DNA of 14,173 bases from Chitinophagaceae bacterium (GCA_023251195.1 JAHEZG010000057.1:1-14173), one strand, 5' to 3'; counted from the stretch's first letter, positions 1 to 7,757 are shown. Numbers and translations: made by a program. Notes: generated by a model from the sequence alone, not told the origin.

Positions 1-280
1 AGATTAATCCCCAATGCGCTTTCTTCTTTACTAAATTCCATAACCAGTAACTGAAAAATGAAACAGCAGCAATACGAAAAAGTGTGAGTAATAATTTACC
101 ACCATCGCCTCCCCATTTCATTCCGAAAGCCATGCCTTCGTTCTCAATAAAATAGAAGTAAAACCAGGGAGTTACTTTTATGCTGTCGGTAATTGGCATG
201 TGCAGTTTTACCCAAAACTTTAAAGTCTGGTCAACCGCAAGTATTAATAAAATAAGGAGTAAAGGTTTAAGAAACTTCAA
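1..280 (-). CDS. lspA: Lipoprotein signal peptidase (signal peptidase II), 3' part missing
   Basis: LspA is the inner-membrane aspartyl protease that removes signal peptides from prolipoproteins after lipid attachment. Reading the minus strand from 280 gives 93 codons before the window edge. The N-terminus is a hydrophobic segment followed by a DQxLKFWVK-type motif, and further on there is FIENEGMAFG, the conserved block of this family (usually ENxGxAFG). A second hydrophobic segment follows. The catalytic aspartates should lie beyond the window and are not seen. The only in-frame start that fits is TTG at 278-280, two bases after the stop of the preceding gene; an in-frame stop lies just upstream and no ATG occurs before the first conserved residues. 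The near-zero spacing indicates co-transcription and translational coupling with the TraR/DksA gene and ileS. Family assignment is firm; the TTG start is an inference. Confidence 0.9.
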   Translation of the reverse strand, partial: MKFLKPLLLILLILAVDQTLKFWVKLHMPITDSIKVTPWFYFYFIENEGMAFGMKWGGDGGKLLLTLFRIAAVSFFSYWLWNLVKKKAHWGLI

Positions 281-282
281 TG

Positions 283-996
283 TTACTTGCCCTGCATCAT
301 TTTAGCTTCGATACTTAAAGTGGCGTGAGGCACAGCGCGCAATCTTTCTTTATCAATCAACTTTCCGGTAACGCGACAGATACCATAAGTTTTATTATCA
401 ATACGCATCAATGCTTTTTCCAAATGATCTATATAGGTTGATTGGCGGGTTGCCATTTGCGACATGTATTCGCGCTCCATTGCCACCGAACCATCTTCTA
501 TTGAACCGAATTTGTTTTCAGTATCGTCGGTACCGTTATCATCTTTGCGGTTAATCTGATCGTTCAGGTATTTTAACTCCTGACGAGCAGCGTCTAGTTT
601 TTCGTCAATCAGATTTTTAAATTCCAGCAATTCTTTATCGCTATATCGAGCACGGTTATCGGCTGTTTTATGCATGCGTGGTTGCGCAACCGGATTTGAA
701 GCGTGTCTTTTTACCTCAGTTTTTGGAACTGCCGGTTTACTCACAGTTTTTGAAACAGAAGGTTTTGTTGCTTTAGATTTTGAAACCGATTTTTTCGAAT
801 TTGGCGCCTTTGCAACAGGTTTCTTAGCCTTTGGAGCAGATTTCACCTGTTTTTTGCTAACCGGTTTACTAACTTTTTTAGGCGCTGCTTTTTTTGCTGC
901 AGGCTTTTTTGCTTTTGGTGCAGCTTTTTTAACTACCTTTTTTACAGGGTTTTTTGGAGCTGGCTTCTTTGCAGTTTTGTTTGGTTTTTTTGCCAT
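283..996 (-). CDS. TraR/DksA-family protein with histone-H1-like N-terminal tail
   Basis: The protein has 237 residues in two parts. Residues 1 to about 100 are almost entirely Lys, Ala, Pro, Ser and Val in short repeats such as AAPKAKKPAAKK, like a histone H1 tail, and are probably disordered and DNA- or RNA-binding. Residues from about 116 to 237 form the TraR/DksA part: a long charged helical segment (about 118-200), then YGICRVTGKLI and a conserved end, RLRAVPHATLSIEAK. DksA proteins bind RNA polymerase through its secondary channel and change promoter output. The zinc finger is degenerate: of four expected cysteines only Cys207 is present, which I recall as usual for Bacteroidota members. 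I see no DxxDxA coiled-coil tip motif. The gene lies 7 bases after ileS and 2 bases before lspA, so it is in that operon. An internal ATG at residue 108 (673-675) would give a tail-less protein of 130 residues, close to the usual family length. The regulatory role here is inferred. Confidence 0.85.
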   Translation of the reverse strand: MAKKPNKTAKKPAPKNPVKKVVKKAAPKAKKPAAKKAAPKKVSKPVSKKQVKSAPKAKKPVAKAPNSKKSVSKSKATKPSVSKTVSKPAVPKTEVKRHASNPVAQPRMHKTADNRARYSDKELLEFKNLIDEKLDAARQELKYLNDQINRKDDNGTDDTENKFGSIEDGSVAMEREYMSQMATRQSTYIDHLEKALMRIDNKTYGICRVTGKLIDKERLRAVPHATLSIEAKMMQGK

Positions 997-1003
997 AACC
1001 TGC

Positions 1004-4000
1004 TTATTTTTTTTGTTTGAGAATAACTTTTATTGGAAAATCATTGACCTCAACCACCTCTGCATCTGATAATTGCTCTACCATTTGCAAATCGTCCGCT
1101 AAAATTTCGGCGCAAATATAATTTTTAAAATGAAGTATGGTAGCGTTTATAAAATCTTGTTTCTCAATCGAAAGCATCACACGGTCGGTGATATTAAAAC
1201 CGCCATCTTTTCGCATTTTTTGCAGTTTATTGACCAATTCGCGGGCATTTCCTTCTTCCTGAAGTTCTTCTGTTATGGTTATATCGAGTGCAACTGTGAG
1301 GTCATCTTTGTTCGCAACCTGCCATCCGGGAATGTCTTCGCTGATGATTTCAACTTCGGTTAAAAGCACTTCGACAAGCTCAGTATCAATTGTAATCTGA
1401 ATAGATTTGTTCTTTTCGAGTTCGGCAATTTGTTTTTGTGTGAACACGGCAATTAAATCGGCGGCGGCTTTCATTTTCTTTCCCAACTTATTACCGAGCA
1501 GTTTGAAATTGGCTTTCGTTTTTTTCTTAATCACTCCTTCGGTTTCGGTGATGAACTCAATCTGCTTCACATTCACTTCCGAAAGAATTAAATCCTGAAT
1601 GGCTTCCACTTGTTTTTGAAAATGTGAATTCAAAACCGGAATCATAATTTTATTAAGCGGCTGACGAACCTTGATGTTCACCTTTTTGCGAAGCGAAAGA
1701 ACGAGCGAGGAAATATCCTGAGCTATCTGCATCCTTTCTTCGAGTGGTTTATCAATTGCGCTTTCATCAATCACCATCCATTCGCTCAGATGAACCGACT
1801 CTGTTTTTTCTTTTCCGGAAACAGCATTCAAATCGGTAAATAATCTTTCAGCGAAGAATGGAGAAATCGGAGCCATCAACTTGGCTATAGTATTAAGGCA
1901 AGTGTAAAGAGTTTGGTAAGCAGCAATTTTATCTTCTGTGTAATCACCTTTCCAGAAACGGCGGCGGCACAAGCGCACATACCAGTTGCTTAAATGTTCA
2001 TCCACAAATTCCTGGATGGCGCGCGCGACTTGCGTGGGTTCGTAATCATCGTAGCTCTGCTGAACTGATTTCGCTAATGAGTTGAGCAATGAAATTATCC
2101 ATCGGTCAATCTCCGGCCTTTTGCTTAAAAGAATTTCTTCTTCTTTAAAAGTGAAGCGGTCAATATTCGCGTAGAGGGCGAAGAAGTTGTAGGTATTGTA
2201 AAGTGTGCCGAAGAATTTTCGTTTCACTTCATCAATGCCGGCTAAATCAAATTTCAGATTGTCCCAAGGTTGCGAATTTGAAATCATGTACCAACGAGTA
2301 GCATCAGCGCCGTGCTTGTCGAGTGTCTCGAATGGATTAACAGTGTTGCCCAATCGCTTGCTCATTTTATTTCCGTTTTTATCGAGGACAAGTCCGTTGC
2401 TCACTACATTTTTATAAGCAACAGAATCGAACAGCAAAGTTCCGAGTGCGTGAAGCGTGAAAAACCAGCCGCGGGTTTGGTCAACTCCTTCGGCTATGTA
2501 ATCAGCAGGAAAATTTTTATTGAAGAGTTCTTTATTCTCGAATGGATAATGCAATTGTGCAAAAGGCATTGCACCGCTGTCGAACCAAACATCAACGAGG
2601 TCGGCGATGCGCGTTAATTTTTTTCCTGAAGCCGCGATTAAAAATATTCTGTCGGCATACGGGCGATGCAAATCTTTCAGGTTCGAAATATTTTCTTCAA
2701 CATCGTAAGCGATGTTATTCTTCTTTGCATTTTCTGCTGAGGTCAGAATCTGATTTTTCAATTCTTCAACACTGCCTACACAAATTTCTTCTGTTCCGTC
2801 TTCCGATTTCCAGATGGGAAGTGGTGTTCCCCAAAAACGCGAGCGCGATAAATTCCAGTCCTGTAAATTTTCTAACCAGTTGCCGAAGCGACCGGTGCCT
2901 GTTGATTCGGGTTTCCAGTTGATGGTGTTGTTGAGTTCAACCATTCGCTCTTTGGCTGCAGTTGTTTTGATGAACCATGAATCGAGCGGATAATAAATCA
3001 CCGGCTTGTCGGTGCGCCAGCAATGAGGATAGTTGTGTTCGTATTTCTCAACTTTGAATGCCTTGTTTTCTTTTTTCAGTTTGATACTGATGAGCACATC
3101 GGGCGATTCATACTTCGCATCGTCTTTGTAATTCTTCACATACATTCCTGAAAATTCTCCAACACCATCAATAAATTTTCCTTGCTTGTCCACGAGTGTG
3201 AGCGAACCGAGTCCGTATTTCTTCGCCATTCGAAAATCATCAGCACCGAAACTTGGTGCAGTGTGAACGATTCCGGTTCCGTCTTCGGTGGTTACGAAAT
3301 CTCCCAACACAACTTTGAAAGCATCGCCGTCGGTTGGTTGTTGGTAGGGAAGAAGTTGTTCGTATCGGATTCCTTCTAAATCTTTTCCCTTAAATTTTCC
3401 CTTTACTTTCCAAACACCAATCTTTAATGATACAATTATTCTTTTCCATCCATCATCATCTATTGTTTCATGCTCAAGCATAAATGACTCTCTTTGATCA
3501 CCAACCTTTAGATTTTCTAAGTTGAAGTTTTCATCAGATAAAAAATATTTACTAAATAAATTTTTTGCGAGAATTACACTTATGCGTTGATGTGAATAGA
3601 TGTTTAAAGTTTCAACCAACAAATATTCTATTTCACCGCCAACTGTTAAGGCAGTGTTTGAAGGAAGAGTCCACGGTGTTGTGGTCCATGCGAGGAAAAA
3701 CGCAGGGTTCCCTTCGGGTAACCCTGCTAAGACAGCGCGTGATTTTTCATCTCTCACAATTTTAAACTGCGCCACCACACTCGTATCTTTCACCAACTTG
3801 TAACACCCCGGCTGATTCAGTTCGTGTGTGCTGAGTCCTGTTCCCGCAGCAGGTGAATAGGGTTGAATGGTGTAACCCTCGTACAATAAATTTTTATCGT
3901 ACAATTGTTTGAGCGCCCACCAAAGTGATTCGATGTAATTGTTTTCGTAAGTGATGTAGGGGTTTTTTAAATCAACCCAGTAACCCATTTGCACGGTGAG

Positions 4001-4402
4001 TTTTTCCCATGCATCCTTGTATTGCATCACCTCGCGGCGGCACTCGGCATTGTATTGTTCAATCGAAATTTTTTTGCCGATGTCTTCCTTTGTGATTCCT
4101 AAATTTTTTTCGACACTCAACTCAACCGGTAAACCGTGTGTGTCCCATCCGCTTTTTCTTTTTACCTGAAATCCGCGCTGTGTTTTATAACGACAGAATA
4201 AATCCTTGATAGCACGCGACATCACATGATGAATGCCGGGCATTCCGTTCGCGCTCGGAGGTCCTTCATAAAATACAAAGGGGGTTTTTCCTTCGCGTGT
4301 CGAAATACTTTTCTCAAATATTTTTTCCTTCTCCCAAAAATCATTCACTTCATTTTCAAGTGAAGGAAGATTGAGGGTTTTATATTCTGTGTACTTTTTC
4401 AT
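1004..4402 (-). CDS. ileS: Isoleucyl-tRNA synthetase, type 2 with GIHH signature
   Basis: This enzyme charges tRNA-Ile with isoleucine in the cytoplasm. The reading frame is open from 4501, but the first 33 codons resemble nothing in the family, and MKKYTEYKTLNLPSLENEV is a normal IleRS N-terminus, so I start at the ATG at 4400-4402 (1132 residues). Signatures seen: GPPSANGMPGIHH (class I motif, residues 56-59 = GIHH), GWDTHGLPVE, the CP1 editing-domain blocks AWTTTPWTLPSNTAL and TTEDGTGIVH, DQTRGWFFTLH, and the KMSKR loop (679-683, at 2354-2368), followed by an anticodon-binding region. There is no C-terminal zinc-cysteine cluster of the E. coli type. These points fit the eukaryote-like IleRS2 class. 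The class I motif has its first and third positions swapped relative to HIGH. The CP1 region carries an apparent AT-rich insertion and a short palindrome (separate entries). First gene of the ileS - TraR/DksA - lspA operon. Confidence 0.96.
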   Translation of the reverse strand: MKKYTEYKTLNLPSLENEVNDFWEKEKIFEKSISTREGKTPFVFYEGPPSANGMPGIHHVMSRAIKDLFCRYKTQRGFQVKRKSGWDTHGLPVELSVEKNLGITKEDIGKKISIEQYNAECRREVMQYKDAWEKLTVQMGYWVDLKNPYITYENNYIESLWWALKQLYDKNLLYEGYTIQPYSPAAGTGLSTHELNQPGCYKLVKDTSVVAQFKIVRDEKSRAVLAGLPEGNPAFFLAWTTTPWTLPSNTALTVGGEIEYLLVETLNIYSHQRISVILAKNLFSKYFLSDENFNLENLKVGDQRESFMLEHETIDDDGWKRIIVSLKIGVWKVKGKFKGKDLEGIRYEQLLPYQQPTDGDAFKVVLGDFVTTEDGTGIVHTAPSFGADDFRMAKKYGLGSLTLVDKQGKFIDGVGEFSGMYVKNYKDDAKYESPDVLISIKLKKENKAFKVEKYEHNYPHCWRTDKPVIYYPLDSWFIKTTAAKERMVELNNTINWKPESTGTGRFGNWLENLQDWNLSRSRFWGTPLPIWKSEDGTEEICVGSVEELKNQILTSAENAKKNNIAYDVEENISNLKDLHRPYADRIFLIAASGKKLTRIADLVDVWFDSGAMPFAQLHYPFENKELFNKNFPADYIAEGVDQTRGWFFTLHALGTLLFDSVAYKNVVSNGLVLDKNGNKMSKRLGNTVNPFETLDKHGADATRWYMISNSQPWDNLKFDLAGIDEVKRKFFGTLYNTYNFFALYANIDRFTFKEEEILLSKRPEIDRWIISLLNSLAKSVQQSYDDYEPTQVARAIQEFVDEHLSNWYVRLCRRRFWKGDYTEDKIAAYQTLYTCLNTIAKLMAPISPFFAERLFTDLNAVSGKEKTESVHLSEWMVIDESAIDKPLEERMQIAQDISSLVLSLRKKVNIKVRQPLNKIMIPVLNSHFQKQVEAIQDLILSEVNVKQIEFITETEGVIKKKTKANFKLLGNKLGKKMKAAADLIAVFTQKQIAELEKNKSIQITIDTELVEVLLTEVEIISEDIPGWQVANKDDLTVALDITITEELQEEGNARELVNKLQKMRKDGGFNITDRVMLSIEKQDFINATILHFKNYICAEILADDLQMVEQLSDAEVVEVNDFPIKVILKQKK
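3702..3727. repeat. Short palindrome inside ileS
   Basis: GCAGGGTT (3702-3709) pairs perfectly with AACCCTGC (3720-3727), and inside it CCC (3710-3712) pairs with GGG (3716-3718) across TTC, leaving one unpaired T at 3719. This makes an 11-bp GC-rich hairpin in an otherwise moderate-GC gene. On the ileS strand it encodes AGLPEGNPA, just before the conserved block AFFLAWTTTPW, in a surface loop region that varies among IleRS proteins. It looks like a small palindromic insertion tolerated in frame, but no second copy is seen in the window. Confidence 0.6.
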
Positions 4403-4513
4403 TTTTGGATGCGCAATATTCGGGAAAAGATTGCAAGTGTCCACTTCTAAAATAATTCTTTCAAAATCATGCGATTTGAAAACATTATCTACTTTTATCA
4501 AAATTCTTTTACT

Positions 4514-5530
4514 ATGAAAAAACTTTTTTACTCCATTCTTTCTCTTGTTTTAATTTTCAATTCAAATTTTTCGAAAGCACAGGTCACCAAAATGCCTTTG
4601 CTTGAAGAGTTTACAAGCAGCACTTGTCCGCCTTGTGCTGCAAACAATCCGACTTTTGATGCAATGCTTGAATCAAACGAAGGCAGCTTCGTTTGTGTTA
4701 AGTATCAAATGAATTGGCCAGGTAGTGGTGATATTTATTATAATACTGACGGCAACACCCGAAGGAATACTTATAGTGTAACAGGCATTCCGGAATTAGC
4801 AGTTGATGGGTCAGTCTGGCTCACTCAACCGGCAGGTTTTTTGTCATCAGATTTAGCTATGGAGCATGCGGCCTCGTCAAACCTGATTATAGATGCTCAG
4901 TTTATTTTGGATGATTCAATGCTTACAGTTTTTGGAAACCTGTTACCTCAGCAAGATATTACCGGTGCGATAAGAAGGTACATTGCTATTGTTGAAAAAC
5001 ATACTTATAATAATACAGGAACCAATGGCGAAACTGAATTTTCTTATGTAGAGCAAAAGATGCTTCCAAATGGATCAGGTATTTACACTATTGGTTTAAC
5101 CAGTGGAGCCACAATTCCATTTACGCAAACAATTAATCTGAACACTCTTTCTCATATTGAAAACAAAAGCAATTTAATGTTTGCTGTTTGGGTTCAGAAT
5201 TCAACAACCAAGGAGGTGCTACAATCAACTTGGGCAACTTTTCCAACCGGTGTGCAAGAGCCAACTACAAGTTCGAGCGGAATAATTAGCCTTTTTCCAA
5301 ATCCTGCTTCGAACCAGACTATAATTGAATATCAATTACAAGACAATGCGGATGTATCAATAAAAATTTTAAATGCATATGGTCAAACTGTATCAGAAAA
5401 TTTAATTGGGAAGAGTGGTTTTGGACTCCATAGCGAAATTATGAATACTGGAAATTTGATTCCCGGCGTCTATTTTATTGATTTAATAATTGGAAATAGT
5501 CATTATCGTCAGCCGCTAATGGTTCAATAG
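4514..5530 (+). CDS. T9SS-exported thioredoxin-like (Omp28-type) protein
   Basis: The protein has 338 residues starting from the ATG at 4514. The frame also opens at 4469, but those extra codons precede the clear signal peptide MKKLFYSILSLVLIFNS...KAQ, so the later start is chosen. The mature protein begins with PLLEEFTSSTCPPC: a CPPC pair (Cys38, Cys41) right after a strand, as in thioredoxin-fold proteins and the Omp28-related family of Bacteroidota. The middle (about 60-250) is beta-rich with no motif I recognise. The last 80 residues start with SLFPNPASNQT and contain VSIKILNAYGQ and PGVYFIDL, the type A sorting domain that directs export across the outer membrane by the T9SS and is then removed. 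The protein is probably released or anchored at the cell surface; a disulfide role is inferred from CPPC only. It is divergent from ileS (111 bp between starts) and ends upstream of a strong terminator. Confidence 0.88.
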   Translation: MKKLFYSILSLVLIFNSNFSKAQVTKMPLLEEFTSSTCPPCAANNPTFDAMLESNEGSFVCVKYQMNWPGSGDIYYNTDGNTRRNTYSVTGIPELAVDGSVWLTQPAGFLSSDLAMEHAASSNLIIDAQFILDDSMLTVFGNLLPQQDITGAIRRYIAIVEKHTYNNTGTNGETEFSYVEQKMLPNGSGIYTIGLTSGATIPFTQTINLNTLSHIENKSNLMFAVWVQNSTTKEVLQSTWATFPTGVQEPTTSSSGIISLFPNPASNQTIIEYQLQDNADVSIKILNAYGQTVSENLIGKSGFGLHSEIMNTGNLIPGVYFIDLIIGNSHYRQPLMVQ

Positions 5531-5648
5531 AAAATTTTTTTGCAAAAGCACGGAGATATAAAATCTAAATCCATATTCAAATTATAGAAATAAATAAACA
5601 ATAAGTATTTTGATTGATAAAAAAGCAATCAAATAAAAAATAATAGTT

Positions 5649-5682
5649 AAAAGGGATAGTTACTTAGTAAGCTATCCCTTTT
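5649..5682 (+). terminator. Intrinsic terminator after the T9SS protein gene
   Basis: AAAAGGGATAG (5649-5659) pairs with CTATCCCTTTT (5672-5682). The loop can pair further as TTAC/GTAA around TTA, and a short T run follows on the plus strand. It lies about 120 bases after the stop of the plus-strand gene. The A-rich left arm means it could also work on the minus strand, but the other hairpin is closer to the minus-strand gene. Confidence 0.8.
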
Positions 5683-5866
5683 TGATTTCAAAAAAGGAAT
5701 CATAAAACTCATTTGGATAAAAGACAGACTAAATAAATTTCAGTTGTTGAGTTTAATTGATTGTTCTTTCATTATTCGCAGATAAATTTTTCTTCAATAT
5801 TTCCAATCATATTTGATATCAATAACCATGTGTAATCTATACGCACAAATGATTAATTGGCCGGTT

Positions 5867-5874
5867 TATCTTTG
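5867..5874 (+). promoter_or_regulatory. Possible orphan -7 promoter element
   Basis: TATCTTTG matches the Bacteroidota -7 consensus TAnnTTTG exactly on the plus strand. No TTTG-type -33 element is found at the usual 19-20 bp upstream, and no gene follows, only the terminator hairpin at 5891-5936. It may be chance, a decayed promoter, or the start of a very short RNA. Confidence 0.3.
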
Positions 5875-5890
5875 TACGATGTATACAAGC

Positions 5891-5936
5891 ATAAAATAAA
5901 AATGGCCTGCAATTCTGCAGGCCATTTTTATTTTAT
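5891..5936 (-). terminator. Perfect 21-bp inverted-repeat terminator after ompA-like gene
   Basis: The 21-base arms at 5891-5911 and 5916-5936 are perfectly complementary around the 4-base loop ATTC. The core is ATGGCCTGCA/TGCAGGCCAT, with A-rich and T-rich outer parts, so each strand ends in a U-rich tail and the structure can terminate transcription in both directions. It sits 14 bases beyond the stop codon of the ompA-like gene. Confidence 0.88.
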
Positions 5937-5950
5937 AAATTGAAATTGAT

Positions 5951-7702
5951 TTATTTGTCAGTCTTTGGATCGTACACTTTAAATTCTACGCGGCGATTAT
6001 AATATTGCTGACCTTCAAATTTCTCGTTGTAACCATCAGGCAAACTCTTAATAAGGTTTTCAGTTTCGCCGCTTGATTTGGTAATTATTCGTGAAGCATC
6101 TATACCATAGATTTCGGAAAGGAATTTTTTAGCGTTATTAACCCTACGCAATGAAAGATCTTCGTTGTATTTATTTGATGCACGAATATCGGTGTGTCCA
6201 ACAGCAACAATTTTTAATTCGGGATACATTTTCATTACTGTAGCCACATATTTCATTCTCTCATACATCTCAGGTTTGATGTTATCTTTATCAAGATCAT
6301 AAAATATCATTGGTAACCACCAATAACCTCCGGAACCAGTACCGCCACCTAAAATTGTTTTTCCGTTTACATCAACAAGTCCGGTTGGGTTTGTATTTGC
6401 TTCTTTATCTTTATAATCCGGCACACCGTCTTTATCACCATCAGTTGGAATTCCATCTCCATCAACCTTTGCACCGATAGGCGAAAACGGATCTTTATCT
6501 TTAGCATCCGGCACACCATCTTTATCAGAATCCTGAGTTACACCATGTGTGTTTACCACAGCACCTGCCTCAGAATTTGGCTCCATATCTAATTTGTTTA
6601 TAACTCCATCATCATCTGTATCCACTAAATCATCAACATTCTTTTTTATTAAAGTTTGAATCGCATCATAGGTATAATCATTTGGATTCTGCCAGTACAA
6701 TGGTTCAACACGGGTTTTTCCGCCTATGAAATAACCCAATGAAGCACTTAAGTAATGATAGGTGTCAAAGTTTCCGGTTAATACAGGATCAGCATAGGGA
6801 TGTTCTTGCCACCGCTGTCCGTCGAGTAAATCATCGTTGGTAATTGCAATTTTTTCGGTAAGCGATAATTGAAATTTGCGGCTTAAGTGAAATCCCAAAC
6901 CAATGCTCCCAGTTACAACTGGTTTTGTAACTCTATCAAAAAATTTAGGTTGGTCGGCTTGTCCTTCAGCAGCCGTTTCGTAAGTTCCATCCATCATAGT
7001 TTTTAAGGCAGCAATTGTTGTTTTACGATCAGGGTAACCGGCTAATGGAATTGAAACAAAATTATATCTAATGCCATTAGCGTCCAGTGCATCCATTTTA
7101 GTATAATAAATCATTGCACCACCACCTAGGCCACCATATAAATTTACTTTTCTTTCTCTTGCAACTTTGTGATACCCGATGTTATTGATTGTTAACACAG
7201 CCTGCATATTAATTTCGTCGATTGTTGTTTTGTAATTGTAATAAAACAATCCACCGTTTTGGTAATAGTCAGTTGCAGGGTGTGAATGAGTTAATACAGG
7301 ATTATTTGCCAAGCCGGAATTGGCTTGCCAGTTAAGTCCAAATGTATTTCCGTGAAGAACCTGTCCTTTTAAACTTACGGCATATCCAAGCGATTTGCGT
7401 ACTTCAAGTCCTGCACCCCATCCGCCTTTTGTTGCGACATCGCCACTAACGAAAAGTCCACCGCCGTTTAATGCAATTTCCCATTTGTTTTTTGGTTTTG
7501 CCGGAAAAATATATTGGCCCTTTTCAAATTGTTTTTCCTGGGGCATATTTTTCTTTGAGATTACAGTTGTATCTCCTAAAATATCACGATACAATGGAAG
7601 AATAGGTTTGTAAGCCGCAGTGTCATATGGATTTTGGGCATTTACTTTTAGGTTGAAAGAACCTAAACAAAAAAAACAAAACAGGATGTAAATCTTTTTC
7701 AT
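5951..7702 (-). CDS. OmpA-family outer-membrane protein with TSP3 repeats
   Basis: The protein has 583 residues. A signal peptide (about 1-23, ending VNAQ) is followed by a region of about 50-330 with alternating aromatic and glycine-rich segments, such as LYGGLGGGAMIYY and YLSASLGYFIGG, as expected for an outer-membrane beta-barrel. Residues about 360-440 hold thrombospondin type 3-like calcium-binding repeats (DTDDDGVINKLD, DSDKDGVPDAKDKDP, DGDKDGVPDYKDKE). Residues about 467-578 are an OmpA C-terminal domain with VAVGHTDIRASNKYNEDLS, a following arginine pair and a GIDASRI segment, which binds peptidoglycan. The likely role is non-covalent anchoring of the outer membrane to the wall, and possibly a surface or pore function; proteins of this build are abundant structural porins in Bacteroidota. 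It appears to be a single-gene unit with its own promoter (7758-7788) and its own terminator (5891-5936). The exact barrel limits are estimates. Confidence 0.92.
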   Translation of the reverse strand: MKKIYILFCFFCLGSFNLKVNAQNPYDTAAYKPILPLYRDILGDTTVISKKNMPQEKQFEKGQYIFPAKPKNKWEIALNGGGLFVSGDVATKGGWGAGLEVRKSLGYAVSLKGQVLHGNTFGLNWQANSGLANNPVLTHSHPATDYYQNGGLFYYNYKTTIDEINMQAVLTINNIGYHKVARERKVNLYGGLGGGAMIYYTKMDALDANGIRYNFVSIPLAGYPDRKTTIAALKTMMDGTYETAAEGQADQPKFFDRVTKPVVTGSIGLGFHLSRKFQLSLTEKIAITNDDLLDGQRWQEHPYADPVLTGNFDTYHYLSASLGYFIGGKTRVEPLYWQNPNDYTYDAIQTLIKKNVDDLVDTDDDGVINKLDMEPNSEAGAVVNTHGVTQDSDKDGVPDAKDKDPFSPIGAKVDGDGIPTDGDKDGVPDYKDKEANTNPTGLVDVNGKTILGGGTGSGGYWWLPMIFYDLDKDNIKPEMYERMKYVATVMKMYPELKIVAVGHTDIRASNKYNEDLSLRRVNNAKKFLSEIYGIDASRIITKSSGETENLIKSLPDGYNEKFEGQQYYNRRVEFKVYDPKTDK

Positions 7703-7757
7703 GAGATGTGGTTGCTATGAAATTTAACTGCTAAAAAAAGGAGCTTAGCTTTGGTTT

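Larger units (their letters stand above)
5531..5950. other. Gene-free stretch between convergent genes
   Basis: These 420 bases separate the 3' ends of the T9SS protein gene and the ompA-like gene. They are AT-rich, and I see no coding sequence with family features on either strand. They hold a weak 8-bp hairpin (TTTGATTG at 5609-5616 with CAATCAAA at 5626-5633), a strong terminator hairpin (5649-5682), a plus-strand TATCTTTG element (5867-5874) and a second, perfect terminator hairpin (5891-5936). The interval 5690-5860 shows nothing I can interpret. Confidence 0.7.

Noticed and set aside
680..691. 12-bp palindrome GGTTGCGCAACC in the TraR/DksA gene
   Set aside because: It is short and within coding sequence, with no related copy and no loop; chance is a sufficient explanation.
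674..1069. Plus-strand frame rich in Phe, Ala and Gly opposite the TraR/DksA gene
   Set aside because: It is the antisense reading of the lysine-rich tail; the composition follows from AAA/GCA codons, not from a membrane protein.
4403..4501. N-terminal extension of 33 residues on IleRS
   Set aside because: The extra residues do not resemble any IleRS N-terminus, and the following MKKYTEYKTLNLPSLENEV is a standard start. The extension would also nearly fill the short divergent promoter region.
4469..4513. Upstream start of the T9SS thioredoxin-like protein
   Set aside because: It would put 15 polar and aromatic residues before a typical signal peptide; the ATG at 4514 gives the signal peptide directly.
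5541..5570. Sequence GCAAAAGCACGGAGATATAAAATC resembling dispersed cacggaga repeats, in part
   Set aside because: Only about ten bases are similar to the repeat type I recall; too degenerate to call.
5609..5633. 8-bp AT-rich hairpin after the T9SS protein gene
   Set aside because: It is weak and not followed by a T run on the plus strand; the strong terminator is at 5649-5682.
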